Of a DNA stretch of 33,856 nucleotides, positions 24,035 to 31,190 are shown in pieces (the stretch's first letter is position 1; each line of letters starts with the position of its first letter). The notes under the pieces are model-generated. The model was not told where the DNA came from. It saw only the letters and a list, made by a program, of their open reading frames with translations, and made no database searches. This stretch comes from Bacillota bacterium. GTDB taxonomy: Bacteria > Bacillota > Desulfitobacteriia > Desulfitobacteriales > Desulfitobacteriaceae. The position numbers were made by a program, and so were the translations under genes. The DNA lies in assembly GCA_023390635.1 (NCBI GenBank), contig JAEWCM010000148.1:1-33856 (forward strand). Reading direction: 5' to 3'.

Positions 24035-24892
24035 ATGGAATTGTGGTATTCGGAAGAGCACACGGAAAATGTCCGTTTTTCCATTAAGGTGGAGCGCTGC
24101 CTATATTCAGGAGAGAGTCAGTTCCAGAGAATTGATGTATTTGATTCGACCGAATTCGGCAGGATGCTGACCTTGGATGGACTGATGATGGTCACGGAAA
24201 AAGACGAGTTTATCTATCACGATATGATTGTCCATATTCCGATGGCGACCAATATGGACATTAAAAATGTATTGGTGATCGGAGCCGGTGACGGAGGAAC
24301 GGTGAGGGAGCTGACCCGCTATGCAGGGATTGAGTCCATCGATATGGTGGAAATCGATCAGTTGGTGGTGGATGTCTGCCAGAAGTATTTGCCCAAGACA
24401 GCCTGTAAATTTGATGATGAGAGGGTTAACCTGCATTTTGAGGACGGCTTACGCTTTATCCGCTCCAAGGAGGATGCCTATGATCTGATTATTGTTGATT
24501 CCACCGATCCTTTTGGGCCGGGGGAAGGATTGTTTACTAAGGAGTTTTACGGGAATTGCTATAAGGCTCTGCGGGCGGACGGTATTTTGGTCAACCAGCA
24601 TGAGAGCCCTTATTATTCTAATTATGCCGATTCCATGAAAAAAGCCCATCGTTTAATCCGCAGCCTCTTTCCGATCTGCCGGGTTTATCAGGCCCACATT
24701 CCCACGTATCCGTCAGGTCACTGGTTATTCGGCTTTGCTTCCAAGCAATATGATCCTTTGACTCATTTGGATGAAAAGCGCTGGAATGGTTTAGGATTAA
24801 GAACCCTTTACTACAATACAGATATTCATAAGGGAAGCTTTGCTTTGCCCACCTATGTCAGGGAACTTTTAGCCAATTGTGACGAATTTTAA
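24035..24892 (+). CDS. speE: Spermidine synthase (polyamine aminopropyltransferase)
   Basis: This 285-residue protein starts at ATG 24035 behind AGGAGG. It transfers the aminopropyl group of decarboxylated SAM to an amine, classically putrescine. The nucleotide-binding motif VLVIGAGDGGTVRE is at about 79-92, followed by the acidic DMVEID. The catalytic segment IIVDSTDPFGPGEGLFTKEFY (about 150-170) carries the active-site Asp and the GPGEGL loop. The N-terminal strand region (LWYSEEH, YSGESQFQRIDVFDS) is normal. It ends the operon speD-decarboxylase-speE, followed by a strong terminator 15 bases after the stop. The acceptor might be putrescine or agmatine given the missing agmatinase. Confidence 0.95.
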   Translation: MELWYSEEHTENVRFSIKVERCLYSGESQFQRIDVFDSTEFGRMLTLDGLMMVTEKDEFIYHDMIVHIPMATNMDIKNVLVIGAGDGGTVRELTRYAGIESIDMVEIDQLVVDVCQKYLPKTACKFDDERVNLHFEDGLRFIRSKEDAYDLIIVDSTDPFGPGEGLFTKEFYGNCYKALRADGILVNQHESPYYSNYADSMKKAHRLIRSLFPICRVYQAHIPTYPSGHWLFGFASKQYDPLTHLDEKRWNGLGLRTLYYNTDIHKGSFALPTYVRELLANCDEF

Positions 24893-24906
24893 GTAAAGAC
24901 GGTGTT

Positions 24907-24950
24907 GAGACGTTGCCCGGATTCCTTCCGGGAACGTCTCTTTCTTGTTT
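24907..24950 (+). terminator. Terminator of the polyamine operon
   Basis: GAGACGTT (24907-24914) pairs with AACGTCTC (24933-24940), with an inner CCCGGA/TCCGGG stem inside, followed by TTTCTTGTTT. The open frame of the next gene that appears to start at 24945 lies in this T tract, so a downstream start is used for that gene. Confidence 0.93.
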
Positions 24951-25046
24951 AAAGGAATAGAGCGGAATTTCACAATGCAGGTATTTTTAAAAGCGGAACG
25001 AATGTATATGATGCTTTATTTATTAGATGGGGAGCTGATAGGAAGC

Positions 25047-26006
25047 ATGAAAATTTATCGCAGCAGGGTTGCTATTGTCGGGGCCGGGAATGTGGGGGCC
25101 TCAATCGCTTTCAGCCTGACTTTGCAAGGAGTCTGCGCCGAGGTGATGCTGATTGACCGCAATCCGGAAAAGGCCTACGGAGAGGTCATGGATCTGCAGC
25201 ACAGCATTGAATATCTTAACCGTAATGTTCACGTGATGGCAGGAAGTTACAAGGACTGCAAAGAGGCAGATATTGTGGTCATTACCGCTTCCGCACCTTT
25301 TTCCGGAGCCGGGAGCCGTCTGGAGATGCTCGAATCCACGGCCAGAATCGTGAAAACGATTGTGGAGCCTATTATGGATGCCGGTTTTGACGGACACTTT
25401 ATTGTTGTTTCCAATCCTGTCGATGCGATGGCCCATTATGTCTATCAGCTGTCCGGGTTGCCGAAGAACCAGGTGATCGGTACAGGAACAGCCCTGGATT
25501 CAGCCCGTTTGAAACAGATCATTGCCGGGATTATGAATATTGACCCCCGTAGTGTTCAGGCCTATGTGATGGGTGAGCATGGTGATTCTCAAATGGTACC
25601 TTGGTCTCATGTAAGGGCAGGAGGAAAGGATTTCTACCAAATATTAGCCGATGATGTGGAGCGGTTTAAAGACGTTGACCTCGATGATATTGTGCACAGA
25701 ACCATCCATGCCGGGCATGAGGTAATGAAACGGAAAAACAGCACTCAATATGGGATTGCCAGCGCCACTACAGCGATTATCAAAGCTGTTTTATATGATG
25801 AGAACAGGATGATTCCCGTGTCAACCTTATTGGAAGGAGAGTATGGGGAAAAAGATGTGTTCTGCGGTGTCCCGGCTATTTTAAACCGTACCGGAGTGAA
25901 AGAGATCGGAGTGTATAATTTAACGACAGAGGAACTGCTTAGATTTAAACATTCAGTGGAAGTCATTAAAACGTCCATTAACCGCTTGGCTGCCATTGAA
26001 ATATGA
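25047..26006 (+). CDS. L-lactate/malate dehydrogenase-family L-2-hydroxyacid dehydrogenase, atypical specificity loop
   Basis: I take ATG 25047 (MKIYRSRVAIVGAGNVGAS), giving 319 residues, the normal LDH length; the open frame begins 34 codons earlier, inside the preceding terminator. The NAD fingerprint is GAGNVGAS (12-19). Catalytic residues are present: Asp151 and Arg154 (ALDSARLK), His178 (GEHGDSQ) and the mobile-loop Arg91. The loop itself reads ASAPFSGAGSR. Where lactate dehydrogenases have Gln and malate dehydrogenases have Arg, I align Phe85. The substrate is therefore probably neither plain pyruvate nor oxaloacetate; a branched or aromatic 2-oxoacid would be one option. It stands alone after a terminator and before a cell-envelope glycosyltransferase pair. 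Confidence 0.88.
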   Translation: MKIYRSRVAIVGAGNVGASIAFSLTLQGVCAEVMLIDRNPEKAYGEVMDLQHSIEYLNRNVHVMAGSYKDCKEADIVVITASAPFSGAGSRLEMLESTARIVKTIVEPIMDAGFDGHFIVVSNPVDAMAHYVYQLSGLPKNQVIGTGTALDSARLKQIIAGIMNIDPRSVQAYVMGEHGDSQMVPWSHVRAGGKDFYQILADDVERFKDVDLDDIVHRTIHAGHEVMKRKNSTQYGIASATTAIIKAVLYDENRMIPVSTLLEGEYGEKDVFCGVPAILNRTGVKEIGVYNLTTEELLRFKHSVEVIKTSINRLAAIEI

Positions 26007-26082
26007 AAATATTAAGATATTAAATCGGGATTTTAACTGACAAATTGGTGCGAAGACTACTTTTAGAAAGTCGTGATCAGAA

Positions 26083-27927
26083 GTGAGCGGGCAAATTGGA
26101 AAAGATAAAAAGTATTGGACGTTGGATGGATGGCTTGTTGCTATCATCATCCTTGCAACGTTCTTAAACATCTATGGTATCTGGCAGAAGAACTATGTTA
26201 ATTCTTACTACACCTCAGCAGTATTCAGTATGATGCAAAGTTTTCACAATTTTTTCTTTGCTGCCTTTGACCCGGCAGGCTTTGTCACCGTAGACAAGCC
26301 GCCGGTCGCATTTTGGCTGCAAACCATCAGTGCTTCTCTGTTTGGACTCCACGGGTGGAGTGTAATATTGCCTCAAGCCTTAGCAGGGATTGGGTCGGTT
26401 ATCTTAATCTATGTTTTGCTTAAACCCACTTTTGGGCAAGGAGCAGCCCGAATCGGAGCATTGATCATGGCTTGTACACCGGTGGCAGTGGCGGTCAGCC
26501 GAACTAATAATGTCGATAGTTTATTGGTTTTCATTTTGCTGAGTGCGACTTGTTTATTGTTTAAAGGTGTGAAAAATAGAAAGTGGGGCTGGATTGTGAC
26601 AGCTTTTGCTGTCGTAGGACTAGGGTTTAATACAAAAATGCTGGAAGCCTATATGATATTGCCTGCTTTTTATCTGTATTTTTTCTTTGCTTTCCGGGAG
26701 GAAATCAAGAAAAAAATCAAAGTTTTGGTTTTAGCAACAGCAGCATTAATCTTTGTATCTTTCTCTTGGGCAGTGGCAGTGGACAGCATTCCGGCCCAAG
26801 ATCGCCCCTATATTGGGAGCAGTCAAAGTAACTCTGTCATTGATGAGACCTTTGGATACAATGGAATTTCTCGCTTAACTGGAGGGGTTGGAGGCAGTCC
26901 AAGGGAAAGTGGCTTGTTCAATACAGGAACGGCAGGCGTCTTGCGCTTGTTCAGTTCACAGTTATCAGGACAAATCAGTTGGCTCCTGCCGTTTGCTTTG
27001 ATGGCTGGATTAAGTATTTTGTCAGTTAAAGGCAGAAAAATAACTCTCCAACATGAGGAGGTAATCTTTTGGCTGGCTTGGCTCATTCCAGTTATGGGAT
27101 TTTTCAGTATTGCGAGCTTCTTTCACCCCTATTATCTGATAACATTGGCACCGCCCATTGCTTCGCTGAGCGGAGCCGGCTGGTCGGAGTTGTTAAAGTT
27201 TTATCAAGAGCGGAGCCAGGGTAAACGATGGCTATTGCCGCTGGTTCTGTTAGGGAATGCTATATTCGAATTTTATATCTTATGGCCGTATCGTTCACAG
27301 ATCGGCTTATATTGGATTATAGGTGCAGGTATTGTTGGGGTGGTTTGCTTCATACTGCTTTGTCTTCCAGGTAAAAAAGCATTTAAGACTCAGGTGGCAG
27401 CAGGTGGCATGTTTGTTGTATTGCTGGCCGCTCCATTGTATTGGGCAGCAACGCCGTTGCTTTACGGAGGAATTGATATTATGCCCGAAGCAGGACCGCA
27501 GCTCAAGGTATCAGGTTCGGCAGCCAAAACACCGGGCCTGCTGGGAGAAGCTGTGGACCACAAACTCCTGAGTTATGTTACTGAACACAATGCCGGCGAG
27601 CAGTACTTGCTTGCGATGGACAATTCGGCCCTTACGGTCGCTCCCTATATATTACAGACCGGAAAGGCGGTAATGGCCATGGGGGGCTTTTCCGGTACCG
27701 ATCCCATTTTGACCGAGGAAAAACTGAGGGAGCTTGTAGCAGATAAAAAAATAAGATTCTTTTTATTATCTTCACAAAGTTATGCGGCAGACAATCAGGA
27801 AGTAGTACAATGGATCTGTAAAAACGGGCAGGAAGTACCCCAGGCGATGTGGCAATCTGGAACCAATACGCTGCGCGGAGGTATAAGCAAATCTGCGCGA
27901 TTGTATGAGATTAACATTAATGGGTAG
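26083..27927 (+). CDS. GT39/ArnT-like membrane glycosyltransferase (YkcB-like)
   Basis: The 614-residue frame starts at GTG 26083 with only a weak ribosome site, so the exact start is less certain. The N-terminus has one membrane helix, then the family motif DEAH-like segment replaced by SYYTSAVFSMMQSFHNFFFAAFDPAGFVTVDKPP (residues about 40-73, with Asp-Lys-Pro-Pro). Around ten more helices follow to about residue 460. A soluble C-terminal domain (about 475-614) includes YLLAMDNSALTVAPYILQTG and VMAMGGFSGTDPIL. Such PMT/ArnT-like enzymes move a sugar from a polyprenyl-phosphate carrier to an acceptor outside the membrane. It precedes a GT2 gene that would make that lipid-linked sugar, as in Bacillus ykcB-ykcC. 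The sugar and acceptor are unknown. Confidence 0.87.
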   Translation: MSGQIGKDKKYWTLDGWLVAIIILATFLNIYGIWQKNYVNSYYTSAVFSMMQSFHNFFFAAFDPAGFVTVDKPPVAFWLQTISASLFGLHGWSVILPQALAGIGSVILIYVLLKPTFGQGAARIGALIMACTPVAVAVSRTNNVDSLLVFILLSATCLLFKGVKNRKWGWIVTAFAVVGLGFNTKMLEAYMILPAFYLYFFFAFREEIKKKIKVLVLATAALIFVSFSWAVAVDSIPAQDRPYIGSSQSNSVIDETFGYNGISRLTGGVGGSPRESGLFNTGTAGVLRLFSSQLSGQISWLLPFALMAGLSILSVKGRKITLQHEEVIFWLAWLIPVMGFFSIASFFHPYYLITLAPPIASLSGAGWSELLKFYQERSQGKRWLLPLVLLGNAIFEFYILWPYRSQIGLYWIIGAGIVGVVCFILLCLPGKKAFKTQVAAGGMFVVLLAAPLYWAATPLLYGGIDIMPEAGPQLKVSGSAAKTPGLLGEAVDHKLLSYVTEHNAGEQYLLAMDNSALTVAPYILQTGKAVMAMGGFSGTDPILTEEKLRELVADKKIRFFLLSSQSYAADNQEVVQWICKNGQEVPQAMWQSGTNTLRGGISKSARLYEINING

Positions 27928-27941
27928 AGGGGTGATGATGG

Positions 27942-28913
27942 ATGGATTTCGAGGTTATTTATTCGGTGGTTGTTCCTGTTTATAATGAAGAAGCTGTTAT
28001 TAAACAGACGTATTGGCGCTTAAAACAGGTGATGGGAGCTTTGGGGGAGAGTTATGAGCTGATTTTTGTCAATGATGGAAGCAGAGATCATAGTGCAGAG
28101 ATGATTAAAATGTTTCGAGAGCAGGATGAGACAGTAAAGCTGATCAGCTTTTCCCGTAATTTTGGACATCAGACAGCGATTACTGCCGGAATGGATTATG
28201 CTTCAGGAGCAGCTGTCGTGGTGATTGATGCCGATCTCCAAGATCCGCCTGAATTAATCCCAGCTATGATCCAGAAATGGCATGAAGGTTATGAAGTGGT
28301 TTATGCTAAACGGACAAAACGAAAAGGGGAAACATTTTTTAAGAAGCGGACAGCCCATTTGTTTTATCGTTTATTACATGCGGCAACGGATATTGACATT
28401 CCTGTGGATACAGGTGATTTCCGTCTATTGGATCACAAAGTATGTAATGAGCTTAAACGTATGCCGGAAAGAAATCGGTTTGTCAGGGGCCTGGTGAGTT
28501 GGGTTGGGTTCCGGCAAACTGCGATTGAATATGAGAGAGAGGAGCGATTGGCAGGAGAGACCAAGTATTCACTGAAGAAAATGGTCAAACTGAGCATTGA
28601 CGGACTGACTTCATTTTCTTTCAAGCCGCTGAAGTTGGCCAACTATTCAGGAGCTCTGATGATTTTGTCAGGTGTGATTTTTTCTATGGTGATGCTGATT
28701 TTAAAGTTATTCTTCTCCTTTGCTATCCCAGGATGGGATTTGGTGATTGATATGCAACTCTACCTCACCGGATTTCTCTCTCTCATGATCGGTATCGGAG
28801 GAGAATATATCGCTCGCATTTATGATGAGGCCAGAGAACGCCCTCTTTATATCGTGAGCGAATCATGTGGATTGAAGCAAAAAGAACAAGCCGTCAAAAA
28901 TATGGCGTGCTAG
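27942..28913 (+). CDS. GT2 polyprenyl-phosphate glycosyltransferase (YkcC/GtrB-like)
   Basis: This 323-residue protein starts at ATG 27942 behind GAGGGGTGAT, 14 bases after the GT39 stop. The GT-A domain shows SVVVPVYNEEAV, the FVNDGSRD nucleotide-binding motif (about 42-49), the DADLQDPP metal motif (DXD, about 95-102) and GDFRLLDHKV. Two C-terminal membrane helices (about residues 230-255 and 265-290) complete the GtrB/DPM1-like layout. It is expected to put a sugar on undecaprenyl phosphate in the inner leaflet, which the GT39 enzyme then uses outside. The pair likely decorates a cell-wall polymer or membrane lipid. No flippase gene is adjacent. Confidence 0.93.
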   Translation: MDFEVIYSVVVPVYNEEAVIKQTYWRLKQVMGALGESYELIFVNDGSRDHSAEMIKMFREQDETVKLISFSRNFGHQTAITAGMDYASGAAVVVIDADLQDPPELIPAMIQKWHEGYEVVYAKRTKRKGETFFKKRTAHLFYRLLHAATDIDIPVDTGDFRLLDHKVCNELKRMPERNRFVRGLVSWVGFRQTAIEYEREERLAGETKYSLKKMVKLSIDGLTSFSFKPLKLANYSGALMILSGVIFSMVMLILKLFFSFAIPGWDLVIDMQLYLTGFLSLMIGIGGEYIARIYDEARERPLYIVSESCGLKQKEQAVKNMAC

Positions 28914-28957
28914 AATCACGTGCCGTCAACTATCGCATATTTTCTAGGGACTAAATC

Positions 28958-28987
28958 TTTACAAGAACATTTGTTCTGTTATATACT
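28958..28987 (+). promoter_or_regulatory. Promoter of the radical SAM / DNA metabolism pair
   Basis: TTTACA (28958-28963) and TATACT (28982-28987) are separated by 18 bp, and the spacer is almost filled by a LexA-type palindrome. Repression by occlusion of RNA polymerase is the natural reading. Confidence 0.7.
28964..28977. promoter_or_regulatory. LexA (SOS) box, perfect palindrome
   Basis: AGAACATTTGTTCT has the Gram-positive SOS core GAAC-N4-GTTC with matching A and T outside, as in the Bacillus-type LexA consensus. It sits between the -35 and -10 of the promoter for the radical SAM gene at 29047. Confidence 0.85.
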
Positions 28988-28994
28988 TGATTAC

Positions 28995-29008
28995 AGAATA
29001 AAAGTTCT
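28995..29008. promoter_or_regulatory. Second LexA-like box, one mismatch
   Basis: AGAATAAAAGTTCT differs from the GAAC-N4-GTTC core by one base (GAAT). It begins exactly 31 bp after the first box, about three helical turns, so two repressors could sit on the same face of DNA, near or just after the transcription start. Confidence 0.6.
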
Positions 29009-29046
29009 GGAAAAGATCAAACTCAGCAAATATGTGAGGTAAAGCA

Positions 29047-30351
29047 ATGGACTTATTTGATAAATTAACCATTTTAGCCGATTCGGCAAAATATGACGTA
29101 GCCTGCACTTCCAGTGGAATAGACAGAAAGGGTAAAAGAGGGAGCATGGGCAATGCGGTAAGCTGTGGTATCTGCCACAGTTTTTCAGCAGACGGCAGAT
29201 GTATCTCACTTTTAAAGGTTCTGCTGACTAATTATTGTATTTACGATTGCAAATACTGCGTGAATCGGGTATCTAATGATGTTAAACGTGCTGCTTTTAC
29301 GCCGACTGAACTGGCTGATCTCACCATGAATTTTTATCGGCGCAACTATATTGAAGGACTGTTTTTAAGCTCTGCTGTGATTCAGAATCCCAATTACACC
29401 ACTGAGCAAATGATAAAGGCTTTGGATTTATTGCGCAATCAGCATCGTTTTAGCGGATATATTCATGTAAAGGCGATTCCTGGTGCTGACAATGATTTAG
29501 TAGACAAGCTGGGACTATTGGCCGACCGGATGAGTGTGAATATTGAATTGCCGTCTCAAAGAGGTTTAGAACTTTTGGCTCCGGATAAAACCAAAGAGGC
29601 TATACTCGCACCGATGAGCTTAATCAGAAACAGGATAAAAGAAAACAGCACTGATTTGATCAGGTACAGACATGCACCCAGGTTCGTACCTGCCGGACAG
29701 AGTACTCAAATGATTGTAGGAGCCACATCGGATACCGATCATAAAATATTGACCCTAACAGAGCAGCTTTATAAAAAGTTCGGTCTCAAAAGGGTGTTTT
29801 TTTCCGCCTATACACCGGTAGTTGAAAATCCCCTTTTGCCTACTCTGAACAGCAAGCCTCCTTTGGCCCGGGAACATCGACTGTATCAGGCAGACTGGCT
29901 GCTCCGTTACTATGGGTTTGACGCGGAAGAGCTTTTAGATGAAGAAAATCCTAACTTTAATCTAATGCTTGACCCAAAATGTAATTGGGCAATCAATCAT
30001 ATGGAGCAGTTTCCTTTAGAAATTAATAAAGCACCTTATGAAATGATTCTTCGAGTGCCGGGAATCGGTGTTACCAGTGCCAAAAGGATTATGGTCGCCC
30101 GGCGTAGCAGCTCTTTGGATTTTACCGGTTTGAAACGATTGGGAGTTGTTTTGAAACGGGCTCAGTATTTTATAACTTGCCGGGGAAAGATGAATGAAGG
30201 TTTAAGAATTAATCAGGATGGAGCACTTAGAGCATTGGTTAGCGGGCAGAAAGCTCTCCTCCCTTTAGGTCAGCCTGAACAGCTCAGCTTATTTGATGAA
30301 CCGGCGATCTCTAGAGAGGAGGTGGTGGGATGCTTGACGGGGCAGATCTGA
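29047..30351 (+). CDS. Putative DNA modification/repair radical SAM protein (TIGR03916-type)
   Basis: The 434-residue protein starts at ATG 29047, following GTGAGGTAAAGCA. The radical SAM [4Fe-4S] motif is CIYDCKYC, Cys64-Cys68-Cys71. Upstream lie Cys20 and the cluster Cys40, Cys43 and Cys52 (CGICHSFSADGRC), which could hold an auxiliary cluster. The TIM-barrel core includes GLFLSSAVIQ, HVKAIPGAD and SVNIELPSQRGLELLAPDK. Near residue 337, RVPGIGVTSAKRIM is a helix-hairpin-helix motif, which often binds DNA. Family knowledge, recalled: this is the putative DNA modification/repair radical SAM group linked to a uracil-glycosylase-like partner. The downstream gene overlaps by 22 bases, and two SOS boxes precede it. 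It is proposed to repair or modify DNA, but the reaction is not established. Confidence 0.9.
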   Translation: MDLFDKLTILADSAKYDVACTSSGIDRKGKRGSMGNAVSCGICHSFSADGRCISLLKVLLTNYCIYDCKYCVNRVSNDVKRAAFTPTELADLTMNFYRRNYIEGLFLSSAVIQNPNYTTEQMIKALDLLRNQHRFSGYIHVKAIPGADNDLVDKLGLLADRMSVNIELPSQRGLELLAPDKTKEAILAPMSLIRNRIKENSTDLIRYRHAPRFVPAGQSTQMIVGATSDTDHKILTLTEQLYKKFGLKRVFFSAYTPVVENPLLPTLNSKPPLAREHRLYQADWLLRYYGFDAEELLDEENPNFNLMLDPKCNWAINHMEQFPLEINKAPYEMILRVPGIGVTSAKRIMVARRSSSLDFTGLKRLGVVLKRAQYFITCRGKMNEGLRINQDGALRALVSGQKALLPLGQPEQLSLFDEPAISREEVVGCLTGQI

Positions 30352-31082
30352 TCTATACTTATGACGGAAGTTTTGACGGTCTGATGTGCTGTGTCTTTGA
30401 AAGTTATTTTCATAAAGAAGAACCGTTTGATATCCGTTTGTATGATGCCCATATCAATTTATTTGAGTGCTTAAAGCGAGTGGAAACCGATCTGGCTAAG
30501 GCGGAGCGGGTTCGTCGCGGCATCGTCGCAAAGATTTCATATCAGGCGCTGAAGATGGTGCAGATGGGATATCTTACTGACGCAACGCAAAAAGAGATGC
30601 TGATCTACCGTTTTTTGCGTTTAGGTTTTGAGCATGGAAAGAAGACTGTGAGTATGCTGGCTGATGATAGGGTACATGGACTTTATAGAGCGGTACGCAA
30701 TCTTACCAATGAAAGTCATAAGTTTCTAGGTTTTGTACGCTTTTCTGCCTATGATCAGGTGTTGGTATCAGTAATTGAGCCACAAAACTATATATTGCCC
30801 CTCATTAGCGAACATTTTTGTGAACGTTTTTCCGGTGAAAAATTTATGATCTATGACAAAAGTCATCAGATGGCTCTTATTCATGAGGCAGGAGAGGCTA
30901 CTTTAATTGATGTGGATGAATTGACCCTTCCTGATCCAAGTGAGGAGGAGCAGGAATTTCGCAGACTGTGGAAACAGTTTTATGATACGGTGGCTATTAA
31001 AGAAAGAAATAACCCCAGATGTCGGATGAATCATATGCCCAAACGTTATTGGGCCCATTTGGTTGAGGTGCAGGGAGAATAA
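30330..31082 (+). CDS. Partner 'DNA metabolism' protein (TIGR03915/DUF4130-like)
   Basis: This 250-residue protein starts at ATG 30330, behind AGAGAGGAGGTGGG inside the end of the radical SAM gene. It begins YTYDGSFDGLMCCVFESY (about residues 9-26), then a helical middle, then KFLGFVRFSAYDQVLVSVIEPQNYILPLISEHFCERF (about 132-168) and a C-terminal CRMNHMPKRYWAHLVEV. These match, from memory, the conserved partner of the radical SAM group, whose fusions to a uracil-DNA-glycosylase domain gave the name. No catalytic motif of the glycosylase superfamily is visible to me in this shorter version. Overlap and joint SOS promoter suggest obligate co-production. The function is inferred only from association. 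Confidence 0.88.
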   Translation: MLDGADLIYTYDGSFDGLMCCVFESYFHKEEPFDIRLYDAHINLFECLKRVETDLAKAERVRRGIVAKISYQALKMVQMGYLTDATQKEMLIYRFLRLGFEHGKKTVSMLADDRVHGLYRAVRNLTNESHKFLGFVRFSAYDQVLVSVIEPQNYILPLISEHFCERFSGEKFMIYDKSHQMALIHEAGEATLIDVDELTLPDPSEEEQEFRRLWKQFYDTVAIKERNNPRCRMNHMPKRYWAHLVEVQGE

Positions 31083-31190
31083 TTAATATTATTAATGAGG
31101 ATAATATTTCCTCCTTTTTGTCGTTTTTTGGTGTATAATGATATATTATGTATTATTTGTCGCAGATTGAATTGAAGTAGGAGAGAAGTT

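Noticed and set aside
24945..25046. N-terminal extension of the LDH-like protein
   Set aside because: It would start in the T tract of the speE terminator; the NAD-binding domain starts at MKIYRSRVAIVGAG as in normal LDH.
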